Shown: positions 9,744 through 17,946 of the stretch, one piece after another
Numbering within the stretch: position 1 is the stretch's first letter
How the letters are laid out: every line of letters starts with the position of its first letter
Assembly: GCF_000348985.1 (NCBI RefSeq)
Contig: NC_035927.1
Span: forward strand, 372,001-436,000
Origin: Huiozyma naganishii CBS 8797
Lineage: Eukaryota > Ascomycota > Saccharomycetes > Saccharomycetales > Saccharomycetaceae
DNA: 64,000 nucleotides
Direction of reading: 5' to 3'
Notes under the pieces: generated by a model
Seen by the model: only the letters and a program-made list of their open reading frames with translations
Databases searched by the model: none
Told to the model about the DNA's origin: nothing
Position numbers and translations under genes: made by a program

Positions 9744-11495
9744 TCAGAACTCGTGCAGCCAGGGCAGCGGCTCGTCCTTGCCCGCGGGGGAACCGTCTGG
9801 GTTCAGCAGTTGCTCGAGGACGTCGCCGCGCTGAGTACTGGGCAACGGTGGCTCGCTCGTGCTTGCGTTCGCACTCATGAACTCGTCGTACAGCGCCCCA
9901 GACATGAAGTTCGCCTCGAGGATCGATTTCGAGTCGTCCAGGCTCGGCGTCAACAGAGACGACGCACAATCGTCCAGCGTGTCATACACGCTCCGCAGCG
10001 GGTTCGTGCTCGCAACGGTGGGTCGCCCCTGTGGCATTGTCGCTGGTGGTTGCGACTGCGACTGCGACTGTGACTGTGACTGTGGCTGCACAGCGGGCTT
10101 CGTGAATATGTCAGTGAAATCGATCTCATTCAGATCAACTAAATTACCAGCATTTAATGATGCCATGAAATCGGTGTTCGTCAAGTCAGAGGCAGCGTGA
10201 CCCTCACTCGTGTGTGGGATCGGGTCGTCTATAAAGCTGGTTGTAAGGTCGAAGTTCAGGCTCGACAACGAGTGAGTGGCGCCGTCCTCAAATTGGAACA
10301 CACCGCGCTCGCTGTTCCGCCGCAGCATCGTCTCCCGCTGTCGCTGTACGCGTGGTGGCGGTCTTCTCGCGGGTTTCCGCTTCTTTACTATGTTGTTGTT
10401 CGTGGTAGGCATGTTGGAGGCCCCGGTAGTGACAATCGGACTAGAGGACCCCTCGAGAGGGGTCATGATGTTATTTACAGTCGTGGTCCGCTTGCCCGCA
10501 CCGCCAATGTTATAAGGCCCGTTAGAATCCGCCCCCGCCGTCGTCGGCAGCACGATGTTGAAACTTTGGATCTCAGAAGTGAGCCCGCAGTCGCAGGGGA
10601 TCATTGGTGTTTGGATTGGGAGGTTCGCTCGCTTCCTGTACTCCAGCTCATCGAACCGCTTGATTGCCTCAACGTCGTTGTCTATGCGTAGTTTTTCCTT
10701 GAACTTCTTGTACTCCTCGGAGTCCGGGTTGAACACGAGGTCATGCGAGTGAGTGTTGTTCAAAACGACAATGTTCCATTTTTTTCTCTTCAAAGAGTAT
10801 GTCGCTCGTACACGGAAGGGACACACATTGAACCGAGACACGGACCTCTTCTTCTTCTGCTTGTTCTCGGCGTCGCATCCTTCCTCCGTAGAGGGCCGCG
10901 CAGGGCCCGTAGGACCCGTAGGGTCGCGCACAAGCAGGTTATCGTTACACTCTGCCCCAAATTGGGCATGCCTCATCGTAAAACCAGGCAGTTGCGACTT
11001 CCTCCCACGTTTCGACGCCTTGCATTTGAAGATCACCTTCGTGTGGTCGGACCGCTCTATCACGATCTCGATCCCCTGCGGGTAGAAGATCTTCTGCAGC
11101 CAGGGTTTGATGTCTGCTTTGTCCTCGAAGTTCGGCACCGGGTCCAAATGGATCAACTTGTTCTGGTTCTTGTTTAATGCAATTTGAATGTTCTGTGGAG
11201 TGGAGGACGCAGTCCCAGAACTGTCCCCACAGTGCGGGCAGTTCGGCCGGTGATCATCACCCTCTACGTCTCCGCCTGCCTCGCAAATATCGTCATCCGC
11301 CATCGAATGTTCCGTCAATGCGTGTTCGCTGGGCCGTGTCGGTATATACCCGACCACGGGCGAGTGTGGATCGTGTTTCGGCGAGTCCAAATAGGAATTT
11401 CGTATTGCCGATGCATGTATTATCAATGGTGTATCCACAAGCGGAGATCCATTCGACACGTTCGAATGTAGACTCGAATCTGACTGGGGAACCAT
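9744..11495 (-). CDS. AFT1: AFT1-type iron-responsive transcription activator
   Basis: The activator of iron-uptake genes when iron is scarce, switched off by Fe-S clusters delivered by the Grx3/4-Fra2 system. It has 583 residues from the first in-frame ATG. The WRKY-GCM1-type zinc domain lies in the N-terminal half: the segment KPWLQKIFYPQGIEIVIERS, then CPFRVRATYSLKRKKWNIVV and the zinc-binding HSHD. The regulatory CDC motif, where iron sensing acts in Aft1/Aft2, is intact at C301-D302-C303. The C-terminal activation region is acidic and Ser/Thr-rich, with a short Gln-Ser repeat (QSQSQSQSQSQ). Synteny between RPB9 and HSF1 favours AFT1 over the WGD copy AFT2. Protein length (AFT1 690, AFT2 416) does not settle this. 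Confidence 0.9.
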   Translation of the reverse strand: MVPQSDSSLHSNVSNGSPLVDTPLIIHASAIRNSYLDSPKHDPHSPVVGYIPTRPSEHALTEHSMADDDICEAGGDVEGDDHRPNCPHCGDSSGTASSTPQNIQIALNKNQNKLIHLDPVPNFEDKADIKPWLQKIFYPQGIEIVIERSDHTKVIFKCKASKRGRKSQLPGFTMRHAQFGAECNDNLLVRDPTGPTGPARPSTEEGCDAENKQKKKRSVSRFNVCPFRVRATYSLKRKKWNIVVLNNTHSHDLVFNPDSEEYKKFKEKLRIDNDVEAIKRFDELEYRKRANLPIQTPMIPCDCGLTSEIQSFNIVLPTTAGADSNGPYNIGGAGKRTTTVNNIMTPLEGSSSPIVTTGASNMPTTNNNIVKKRKPARRPPPRVQRQRETMLRRNSERGVFQFEDGATHSLSSLNFDLTTSFIDDPIPHTSEGHAASDLTNTDFMASLNAGNLVDLNEIDFTDIFTKPAVQPQSQSQSQSQSQPPATMPQGRPTVASTNPLRSVYDTLDDCASSLLTPSLDDSKSILEANFMSGALYDEFMSANASTSEPPLPSTQRGDVLEQLLNPDGSPAGKDEPLPWLHEF

Positions 11496-12619
11496 GCTAC
11501 TTGTAATTTCTCGGGTTCCCTCTTTTTCTTTTGTTTGATTCCACAATTGTAGTGGTTTTGCCGTCTAGTACAACTTCCGGCAGGTAATGTTACAAATTTC
11601 GATGTACCCGTTCCCTTTGCTAAATGGAGTTAAAGATACCTTAACGCCGTAATAAGCAATTGAAAAAAAAAAAGAAAGAAAAAAAAAGATGAGCTATAAT
11701 GTGTGGTACTTGTTTCCTGTTCCTCTTGAATTATTATTATTATTCTTTAATGACAGCCTTCTCGAATTGATCCCTCACAATGGATAATAATATATAATAT
11801 TAACAAGTATCTCTGTGACGGGTATTCTAGACGCAGGGCCAAAAAAAAGAAAAACGAAGCCAAAAAAAAACTTCTCAAAGAATGGAGATGAGGAGGATAA
11901 GAACGAAAGAGAAGAAGCTCGTTGATTTGGGGTGCGGTCGTCAAGGATGTTGAAAGAATTTGGGACGACCGGGAAAAGAAACGAAAAAAAAAGCCTTGTT
12001 CGGTAACACCAGCAACGGAGAGGTGGAATTGAGCACCGGTAAATGTTGAATGTCCGTAGCGTAAACCCCGATATCTTACAGTACTGCCTCTCGATCTCAA
12101 TCTCAATCTTCGCGCACTGTACCCTATATCCTACTGGTTGTGGAAAAATGTCCTGTCAGGAACGTAGGGGTAATGTGTTCCAGTTGTGCCTAGTCCAATG
12201 GATTGTGTTTAGTTCCCTCCCCTGGTTCGACCACAGCACAGGATGAATGGATGAGCCACAAGATGCTGTCAGCCAACAGTGAAGTGGAAGAAACGAATAT
12301 AATGGAAAAAAAAGAATGAAAATAAGCAAAGAGAGCACGCAGTCTTATCGAAAGAAACACACAATGCACACACCCCACAAAGTCTACCTCATCACCTTTT
12401 TGTGTAACACTCTTCGCCAAGTCGCAGAAACCGAGACCGTAAAACGTCACAACAGCATGCAAGTATATCTCTTCTCTCTCTCGCTCTTCTCACTGAATTT
12501 CGAGAAAAGAGAAAAATGACGATTCTTTGCAAACTTCGAAAGAAAAAGTGGGTGCAGTTCTCGATTTCCCAAAAAGAAAAGAAAGAGCACCGTTTTTGGT
12601 GCTTTGGACGTTGTTGCAC
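11496..12619. other. Intergenic region, AFT1 upstream / HSF1 downstream (1.1 kb)
   Basis: No convincing gene. It holds A-rich tracts (about 11663-11691), an ATT trinucleotide run near 11731-11744, further A tracts near 11840-11870 and 11980-11992, and a CT-rich run at 12469-12490. ORFs of up to 119 codons cross it on both strands, but they are rich in Phe/Leu/Ser and start or end in homopolymers. It probably contains the AFT1 promoter and the HSF1 3' UTR. Confidence 0.6.
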
Positions 12620-14935
12620 TCAGAGTTTCTGCCGTTTGGTCCGTTGCTCGTCGCCCGTGGCCGGCCCTCGTTCTTGTTCACCGCTTGGCAGGGCACCTGC
12701 CACGGCGCCTGGATCGTCGATGAGTAGCGGGGTCAGTCCGGACCCGGCATCCGGGTGCGTAGCGGCGTCGTTACCGAAGTAGTCCTGTAGTGAGAACCCG
12801 CCAAATGGGGTGAACAGCGAGTGGTCCAGACCGGGGGACACACCGGGCTGCTCCAAAGGTTCCCCTTCTGTCGTACCCTGTGGGACCTGTGGGACCTGTG
12901 AACCCTGCAGACCCTGCGGAACAGGCTCGGCAGTAGTAGCAGTATTGGTGCCCTGTTGTGGGGCAGCTGAACCCTGCGCGGTCATCAGGTGCGGGGCTAT
13001 CTCTTGTATCATCTCCTCCAAGTGGTGGATTCGTTCGTCTTGGTTCTCTATACTGTCTTGCAAATGATCGATCATGGCCCCACCGTCGTCGATTTCGGGC
13101 GAGGGTTCCTCGACACGATGGCTGTCGTCGCGCTCGGAGGCACTGCCTTTGTAATCCTCCATTCGAGGACTCCTGTTCTTCGAGGAAAGAGTAGGCGTGG
13201 TCCGGATCTCCTCGATTGAGTGATGGTTGATCGAGTCGTTCGATAGCTTCGACCCGATATGGTCGTCCTCGTCAAACGGGATCTCAGATATACGGCCCGT
13301 GTGCTTGTCAACGGACCTGGCACCCAAGTCCCCCAGGTCTACAGGGGAGATCGTAGGGCGGTGACTCTGTGAGTTGTTCGAGTTGGCTCGATTCTTCAAC
13401 AATAGCCGCGTACTGGGCCTCAGGGGAGTGTGCCCGCCTCTGAACCTGCTCTCCTCCAAGTCAGTAAGATCCTCCAAATATGTGTTGTGGTGTTCTTGGT
13501 TGCCAACGTGGTCCCTCCTCGCAGCACCAGCCCTGTGCAACGACGACGCACCTTGGACTGAATTCGCCTCCTGGTCGTTTGTAGTGTTGCTGATGATCTC
13601 ATCAAACAATGCCTCGTTCATCCGATTGCCCTCTGCTTGGCCCGTGTTGGCACTTTCAACGCCCTCCTCGTTTATCTGGTGTGCACCAGCATCCACCATG
13701 CCATCCATGATCAACTTCTGATCCATGTGTGGCATCATCGCTGCCAAAAACCGGAAGATCTTCTCCAAAGCCTGCTGCTGCGTCCGGTGTCTCTCCCTCG
13801 CAATCATGTTCTCCTTCCATAACATTTCGTTGTCCTTGCTGATTCGTAACAGGTCCTTCGAAATGGCAACTTGGTTGTACTTGATCTGTTCTAAATCGTC
13901 CAGTAAAGTACCAATATTTGTCTGCTGTGCAATGGATTCGGGCCCGTTTGTAATGTGTAGAGTCCCAGTAGGGTTCAAGTTGGAAGGAAGTTGGTAGCCG
14001 CTAATTTTCTTCAAAAGTTCATTCCTCTGTTCGGAAGTTAGATTCGAGACCGCTGAGTTTATAGCTGGAAGTGTAGAAACGTGCTGCTGCTGATGTTGTT
14101 GTTGTTGCTGGCTGTTTGTTGTGCTCTTCTGTCTGACGATCTTATGCAGTAAGTCTTCCCTCCCTTTCTGGAAATGCTCGTTTTCAAATTGCCATCTGTC
14201 ATCTGTGCTGTTTTGTATCGACCCAGACTTCACGTCTTGGACCTTGTGCCATCCGTACATGTTCAATTGCCGGACAAACGATGCAAAATTTGAATGTTTG
14301 AAGTATTTGGGTAAGATATCGTGGACAAACTTCTCCCTGTTTGTAACAATGAACGACTTCCCATCATCAGCCCACCGAATCAAGTCAAGGTTTGCTTGAT
14401 CGTTAAGCATGCTCCATAACTTATTCACGAACGCCGGTCGTGTCTTGTGCGAGTTACCTCGCCTCGTTTGTTGTTGTTGCTGTTGCTGTTGCAACTGATT
14501 GTTCCTATCTGTGTACTGTGGAGACTGTAGAGAGTTTCTCAGAATATTAGAAGAGAGTAACTCGTCACTCGCTAAGGGTGCCTCTCCGTGGAAGGCGTTC
14601 AGTGGAGAGTTTCTTCGTATTATGTGAGCATGGTTGGCATCCCTAGCGAGCATCAGTGATCTCTCCGCACTGGCGTCATTTCTTGCTTTATTCGCAGCAG
14701 TCTCAAAATATGGGTTTATGATATCTTCCACCGTGGTGGTTGATACACTAGTGGGACTCTTCGGCTTGCCTTCCTCTAGACTCACTCTGACACTTTGATT
14801 CTTATTTAGGTCCTCATCATTGGGCTCTGCAAACGCAGGCGTGTCGTTCGAAAACAACGCATCCGGGTGTAACATATCGGCTATTTCCTCATCGTACAGA
14901 TCCGGCAACTTTTCCGTACCTTTGTCTTCCGCCAT
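12620..14935 (-). CDS. HSF1: HSF1, heat shock transcription factor
   Basis: The essential trimeric activator of chaperone genes. It has 771 residues (S. cerevisiae 833). The order is an N-terminal activation region with DEDLNKNQ and a Gln tract (148-156), then the winged-helix DNA-binding domain at about 164-268 (RPAFVNKLWSMLND, recognition helix SNFASFVRQLNMYGWHKV). The heptad-repeat trimerisation coiled coil follows (about 345-400, LLDDLEQIKYNQVAISKDLLRIS). A long C-terminal activation region rich in Gln, Pro and acidic residues ends with a hydrophobic/acidic patch (FTPFGGFSLQDYFGND) and basic RTKRQKL. Start ATG at 14935. It shares a 1.1-kb divergent upstream region with MPS2, as YGL073W-YGL075C do. 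Confidence 0.96.
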   Translation of the reverse strand: MAEDKGTEKLPDLYDEEIADMLHPDALFSNDTPAFAEPNDEDLNKNQSVRVSLEEGKPKSPTSVSTTTVEDIINPYFETAANKARNDASAERSLMLARDANHAHIIRRNSPLNAFHGEAPLASDELLSSNILRNSLQSPQYTDRNNQLQQQQQQQQTRRGNSHKTRPAFVNKLWSMLNDQANLDLIRWADDGKSFIVTNREKFVHDILPKYFKHSNFASFVRQLNMYGWHKVQDVKSGSIQNSTDDRWQFENEHFQKGREDLLHKIVRQKSTTNSQQQQQHQQQHVSTLPAINSAVSNLTSEQRNELLKKISGYQLPSNLNPTGTLHITNGPESIAQQTNIGTLLDDLEQIKYNQVAISKDLLRISKDNEMLWKENMIARERHRTQQQALEKIFRFLAAMMPHMDQKLIMDGMVDAGAHQINEEGVESANTGQAEGNRMNEALFDEIISNTTNDQEANSVQGASSLHRAGAARRDHVGNQEHHNTYLEDLTDLEESRFRGGHTPLRPSTRLLLKNRANSNNSQSHRPTISPVDLGDLGARSVDKHTGRISEIPFDEDDHIGSKLSNDSINHHSIEEIRTTPTLSSKNRSPRMEDYKGSASERDDSHRVEEPSPEIDDGGAMIDHLQDSIENQDERIHHLEEMIQEIAPHLMTAQGSAAPQQGTNTATTAEPVPQGLQGSQVPQVPQGTTEGEPLEQPGVSPGLDHSLFTPFGGFSLQDYFGNDAATHPDAGSGLTPLLIDDPGAVAGALPSGEQERGPATGDEQRTKRQKL

Positions 14936-16068
14936 GCTTCCAGAGTAAAGAAAAAGCTTAAAAAATAATCGTGAGTATTTTGTTGAAATGTTTCAGCCAA
15001 TTGGTGGTTTACCGTCTCTACAATACCCACTGCTGCCCACTTCAAATGCCTCGTCAAGATGCCAAAACTGACCCTTTAGCAATGAAAAAATATCGCTTCA
15101 CTTCCAAGTTTTTTTCTAATTTTTTTTTCGGCCGTTTTTGTCGGAAGTCGTTTTATACGTCATCGCAGCTCTTGTTGGGCGGGACACCAGTAGAAGTAGC
15201 AATGTGTCAGTGTTGTGCTTCAGGGTTTGACTTACGTTACTTGACAGATGGAGTGGCATTGGGGATGCTTGAATTGTTGAATATTGGAAATCCAGCTTTG
15301 AACAATGTTACCTTGCTTATCGTCATATAAAAGGTGAAAACAATTCATCGACAGTTTATGTAACTCGCCTATATAATGCGTATACGGACGGGGGGAGCTT
15401 CTGGCGTTCGGCAGTGACCGTCTGCTGGAAGACCCTGCCACACATCAAACATGCGTAGTGCAGCATCATTCTTAGCTTCTAGCATGAATTAAGAGGATTT
15501 TCTTGATCTTTGGAACAGAATAGATTGTATTTTGAAAGTTTATTTAATTTTAATGTTTTGAAGGATGGCGGGACTTCAAAGTAAAATTCCTGAGATATCG
15601 CTGAAATGTAGTAAACTGTAGAAATTCTATCAAGAATTACCTTAAAGCACATTGTGTAATATCCAGGGTAACCAATTTCCCATGGCTTCAGCAAAAGGAA
15701 AAAGATATAAGCCTTGTTATCTTTCTATTTTTTAACCATTTTTATTCGAGGTTAATACAGGTTCTGCCATTATTGTGAATTTCTACGATTTATTCTCTTT
15801 TTTTGAAACGTAAGCAAAGCTTGTTCCACTCTTACTACTTTAGCCAGAATACACATTCTGACCAGTTTAAACACCACAGAACAGCCCTCGTTCCCGTCAT
15901 TGCATCAACAATTAACCGCCAACAGCTTCTCTGAAAAAACAACAAAACAAAACAACCGCCAAAAAAAAAACAAAAAAAGGAAAAAGACAGATTTAAAGGT
16001 TGAAGATGTGATGCGTTTTGGGGTCATTCTTTGGAAAACTACTGCAAACATCTCCAACCACGGCACAA
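14936..16068. other. Divergent HSF1-MPS2 upstream region (1.1 kb)
   Basis: No supported gene. A 119-codon ORF at 14971-15330 (+) opens directly upstream of HSF1 but has no recognisable domain. I saw no contiguous three-unit heat-shock element. A-rich runs occur just before MPS2 (about 15945-15985). I found no tRNA or box C/D snoRNA. Confidence 0.55.
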
Positions 16069-17022
16069 ATGACCACCGATGGAGATACAAATGACGTTTT
16101 GAATTACTTGTGGGGGGAAGTTGACCCTCTTAACAAGGGATTCATATATGGTAGGGATTTCCCAGAGTTTATAAGAGAATTGCATAGATTGCTGCCGCCG
16201 CAGCACCTATCAACCACCTACGATACTGCGTTGATTGGTAATTTTGGGAAGGAACATAACACGGAGAAGATTTACAAAGTTATACTAGACGACTATTTGG
16301 AGGGGCTCATTGGTACCTCTTTCAGTGAGTTTGTCAAAAAGAATCAAATTTCGCTTCCTAACCGGAAGGAAAATTTACCGGAAAATGGGAGCAATATACC
16401 AGAGGGAGCTGAATTAAAACCACCGCTGCTTGTTCCAGAACACCTCGGCCATCAGAAGGAGCCGGAAAAGAACTCTATTCCTCAAACTGAATTGTATAAA
16501 CTCAAATATGAGCAACTGAAGAGCGAATACGAATTTTACAAGAAACGCACAGCAGAGGATACTTGGAAGAGGCAGGGTGCATCCCTGAACGATGAATACA
16601 TCTTACACGAGTTCAGAAAACAAGTAAACGAACAGTCTGATATTATTCTAAAGTTAAAATCTCAGCTAGATAGGAGAGAACCTGTAAAGCTGCAAGATCC
16701 ACAAGAAAGTGATAACCGAAATGAACCAAGCGGCGAAAGGTACCAACGGGGCGTCCAAAAACTTCGAACATACATCAAATACATTGCGTTGCCTCTGCTA
16801 CTCTGGGCAATAATACACTTCGCGATCTTACCTTCCGACCAAGACGATATAGATATGGCACCATACCAGCTCGAAAATTGGTGGGAAAAAATACCTCTAC
16901 TGAATGGATTAGTAAGTTACTTCTCAGATATACTGAACGACTACGCAGAACCGTCTGTATCACCTTCACACATGTCGGCTGAGAACATTGAGGCTTATAA
17001 CGAGATATTCGGGATACGGTAA
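16069..17022 (+). CDS. MPS2: MPS2, spindle pole body insertion protein
   Basis: A nuclear-envelope protein needed to insert the new spindle pole body; it works with Bbp1, Nbp1, Ndc1 and the SUN protein Mps3. It has 317 residues (S. cerevisiae 387). The N-terminal part (DVLNYLWGEVDPLNKGFIYGRDF) is EF-hand-like. A charged coiled-coil follows at about residues 142-205. One transmembrane segment lies at about 238-256 (ALPLLLWAIIHFAIL), before a short luminal C-terminus. Start chosen at ATG 16069. The frame is open 17 codons upstream without an ATG, and the ATG at 16006 is followed at once by TGA. Its position between HSF1 and RPL7 matches YGL075C. Confidence 0.88.
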   Translation: MTTDGDTNDVLNYLWGEVDPLNKGFIYGRDFPEFIRELHRLLPPQHLSTTYDTALIGNFGKEHNTEKIYKVILDDYLEGLIGTSFSEFVKKNQISLPNRKENLPENGSNIPEGAELKPPLLVPEHLGHQKEPEKNSIPQTELYKLKYEQLKSEYEFYKKRTAEDTWKRQGASLNDEYILHEFRKQVNEQSDIILKLKSQLDRREPVKLQDPQESDNRNEPSGERYQRGVQKLRTYIKYIALPLLLWAIIHFAILPSDQDDIDMAPYQLENWWEKIPLLNGLVSYFSDILNDYAEPSVSPSHMSAENIEAYNEIFGIR

Positions 17023-17069
17023 CCCCCCTTAGGTGCATGGTCCCCTCCCACTCAATAACGAGCGCCTTC

Positions 17070-17190
17070 AACCCTAACGTTTTTTCTCATACAATTTAAA
17101 CAGAGGCGAACCCGTGGAAAGCAAATGTCTCAAAAAGTGTTTATTTTTTTCTTTCAAATCTTTTTTTTTTCAATTTTTTCATTATAAAAA
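17070..17190 (+). promoter_or_regulatory. Putative snR39b promoter: Tbf1 site, poly-T tract and TATA
   Basis: AACCCTAA at 17070-17077 matches the Tbf1 consensus ARCCCTAA; Tbf1 is known to drive many yeast snoRNA genes. T-rich tracts follow at 17144-17180 and TATAAAAA at 17183-17190. The array starts 48 bp after the MPS2 stop and precedes the snoRNA box C by 201 bp, a spacing that fits an independently transcribed snoRNA with a leader. The sites are seen; their function is inferred. Confidence 0.5.
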
Positions 17191-17382
17191 CGAAGAAATT
17201 TCAAAGTCTCCTTCGTTTCCCCGTTTAGCCACGCGTTACTGTAAAGCTCAGTATGGTACTACCCATTCATTTCGATATGGATGTATAACCAGAGGACTGG
17301 CTATAAACTCTACTCTAAAGCTACAAAATTATTTCTATTAATTTGCGATAAAGAAAAAAGTTTTGATTCTTTTTAATTTTAT

Positions 17383-17482
17383 TTTTTGAAGTGATGATAT
17401 ATGCCACTTGGCATACCAATAGTGACTAGCCACGGCTATGATGTCTACTTTATTAACCATCTTTCGGGGCTGATTTCAAAAA
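17383..17482 (+). ncRNA. SNR39B: snR39b, box C/D snoRNA guiding 2'-O-methylation of 25S rRNA G805
   Basis: Box C GTGATGA at 17391-17397 and box D CTGA at 17470-17473 are closed by a perfect 8-bp terminal stem (TTTTTGAA 17383-17390 with TTCAAAAA 17475-17482). The 12 bases CCATCTTTCGGG at 17457-17468 just before box D are complementary to the conserved 25S rRNA stretch CCCGAAAGATGG. The fifth base upstream of box D, C17465, pairs with the G of CCCG, which corresponds to G805. In S. cerevisiae snR39b lies in this same slot between MPS2 and RPL7A. Confidence 0.93.
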
Positions 17483-17558
17483 CAAAACGAAAAGGAAGAA
17501 AAACTAATAACGATTTAAATAAAAATAAACCTTAACAATCTCTTGATATGTGCCGTTG

Positions 17559-17567
17559 GGTGGCAAA
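17559..17567 (+). promoter_or_regulatory. Exact PACE element (Rpn4-type site)
   Basis: GGTGGCAAA is an exact match to the proteasome-associated control element bound by Rpn4. It lies 77 bp after snR39b and about 380 bp before the RPL7 start codon, so it could serve either unit or be chance. No proteasome gene is nearby. Confidence 0.35.
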
Positions 17568-17676
17568 ACGTCCTTCATCATGGCGACAGCGATCCGATCT
17601 GGTGTCCGTTTTTAAGACTAGGAGGATTCAAAACGACTAATCATCAGGACTTAAACCCCTGTGACTGCTTTATTTA

Positions 17677-17689
17677 ACACCCATACATC
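17677..17689 (+). promoter_or_regulatory. Rap1 site in the RPL7 promoter
   Basis: ACACCCATACATC fits the Rap1 consensus ACACCCRYACAYM at every position. It lies 258 bp upstream of the RPL7 ATG, the usual range for Rap1 in ribosomal protein gene promoters. No second perfect copy was seen. Confidence 0.85.
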
Positions 17690-17946
17690 TACTAATTGTA
17701 GAATTCTGAAAAAAATTAAATACTTGTAAAAGACAAATAATTACTCAAAAAGGGAACAAGATGAAAAAGTATGGACTCAAAAAAAGCGACGCACAAATCT
17801 TTCAGATTTTCGAATCAACCGCTGAGGAAAGTTTCGCAGTTTTATTTAAGTCCAAAGATGTCATTTCATGATAGTGTGTTTATCTTTCCTTACTCATATT
17901 TTGTTTTTCACTACAGAATTAGATGAACGAACCAAAGATATCAACA

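Noticed and set aside
11747..12106. 119-codon minus-strand ORF between AFT1 and HSF1
   Set aside because: Phe/Leu/Ser-rich product from A/T tracts; no recognisable feature.
12195..12245. tRNA-like A box (TAGTCCAATGG) and T-loop (GGTTCGACC)
   Set aside because: The T stem pairs at only about three of five positions and no acceptor stem or anticodon arm forms; chance match.
14971..15330. 119-codon ORF upstream of HSF1
   Set aside because: No domain, runs through T tracts, and overlaps the likely HSF1 promoter.
15395..15440. Possible heat-shock element before HSF1 (TTC...TTC...GAA)
   Set aside because: Units are not at 5-bp spacing in alternating orientation.
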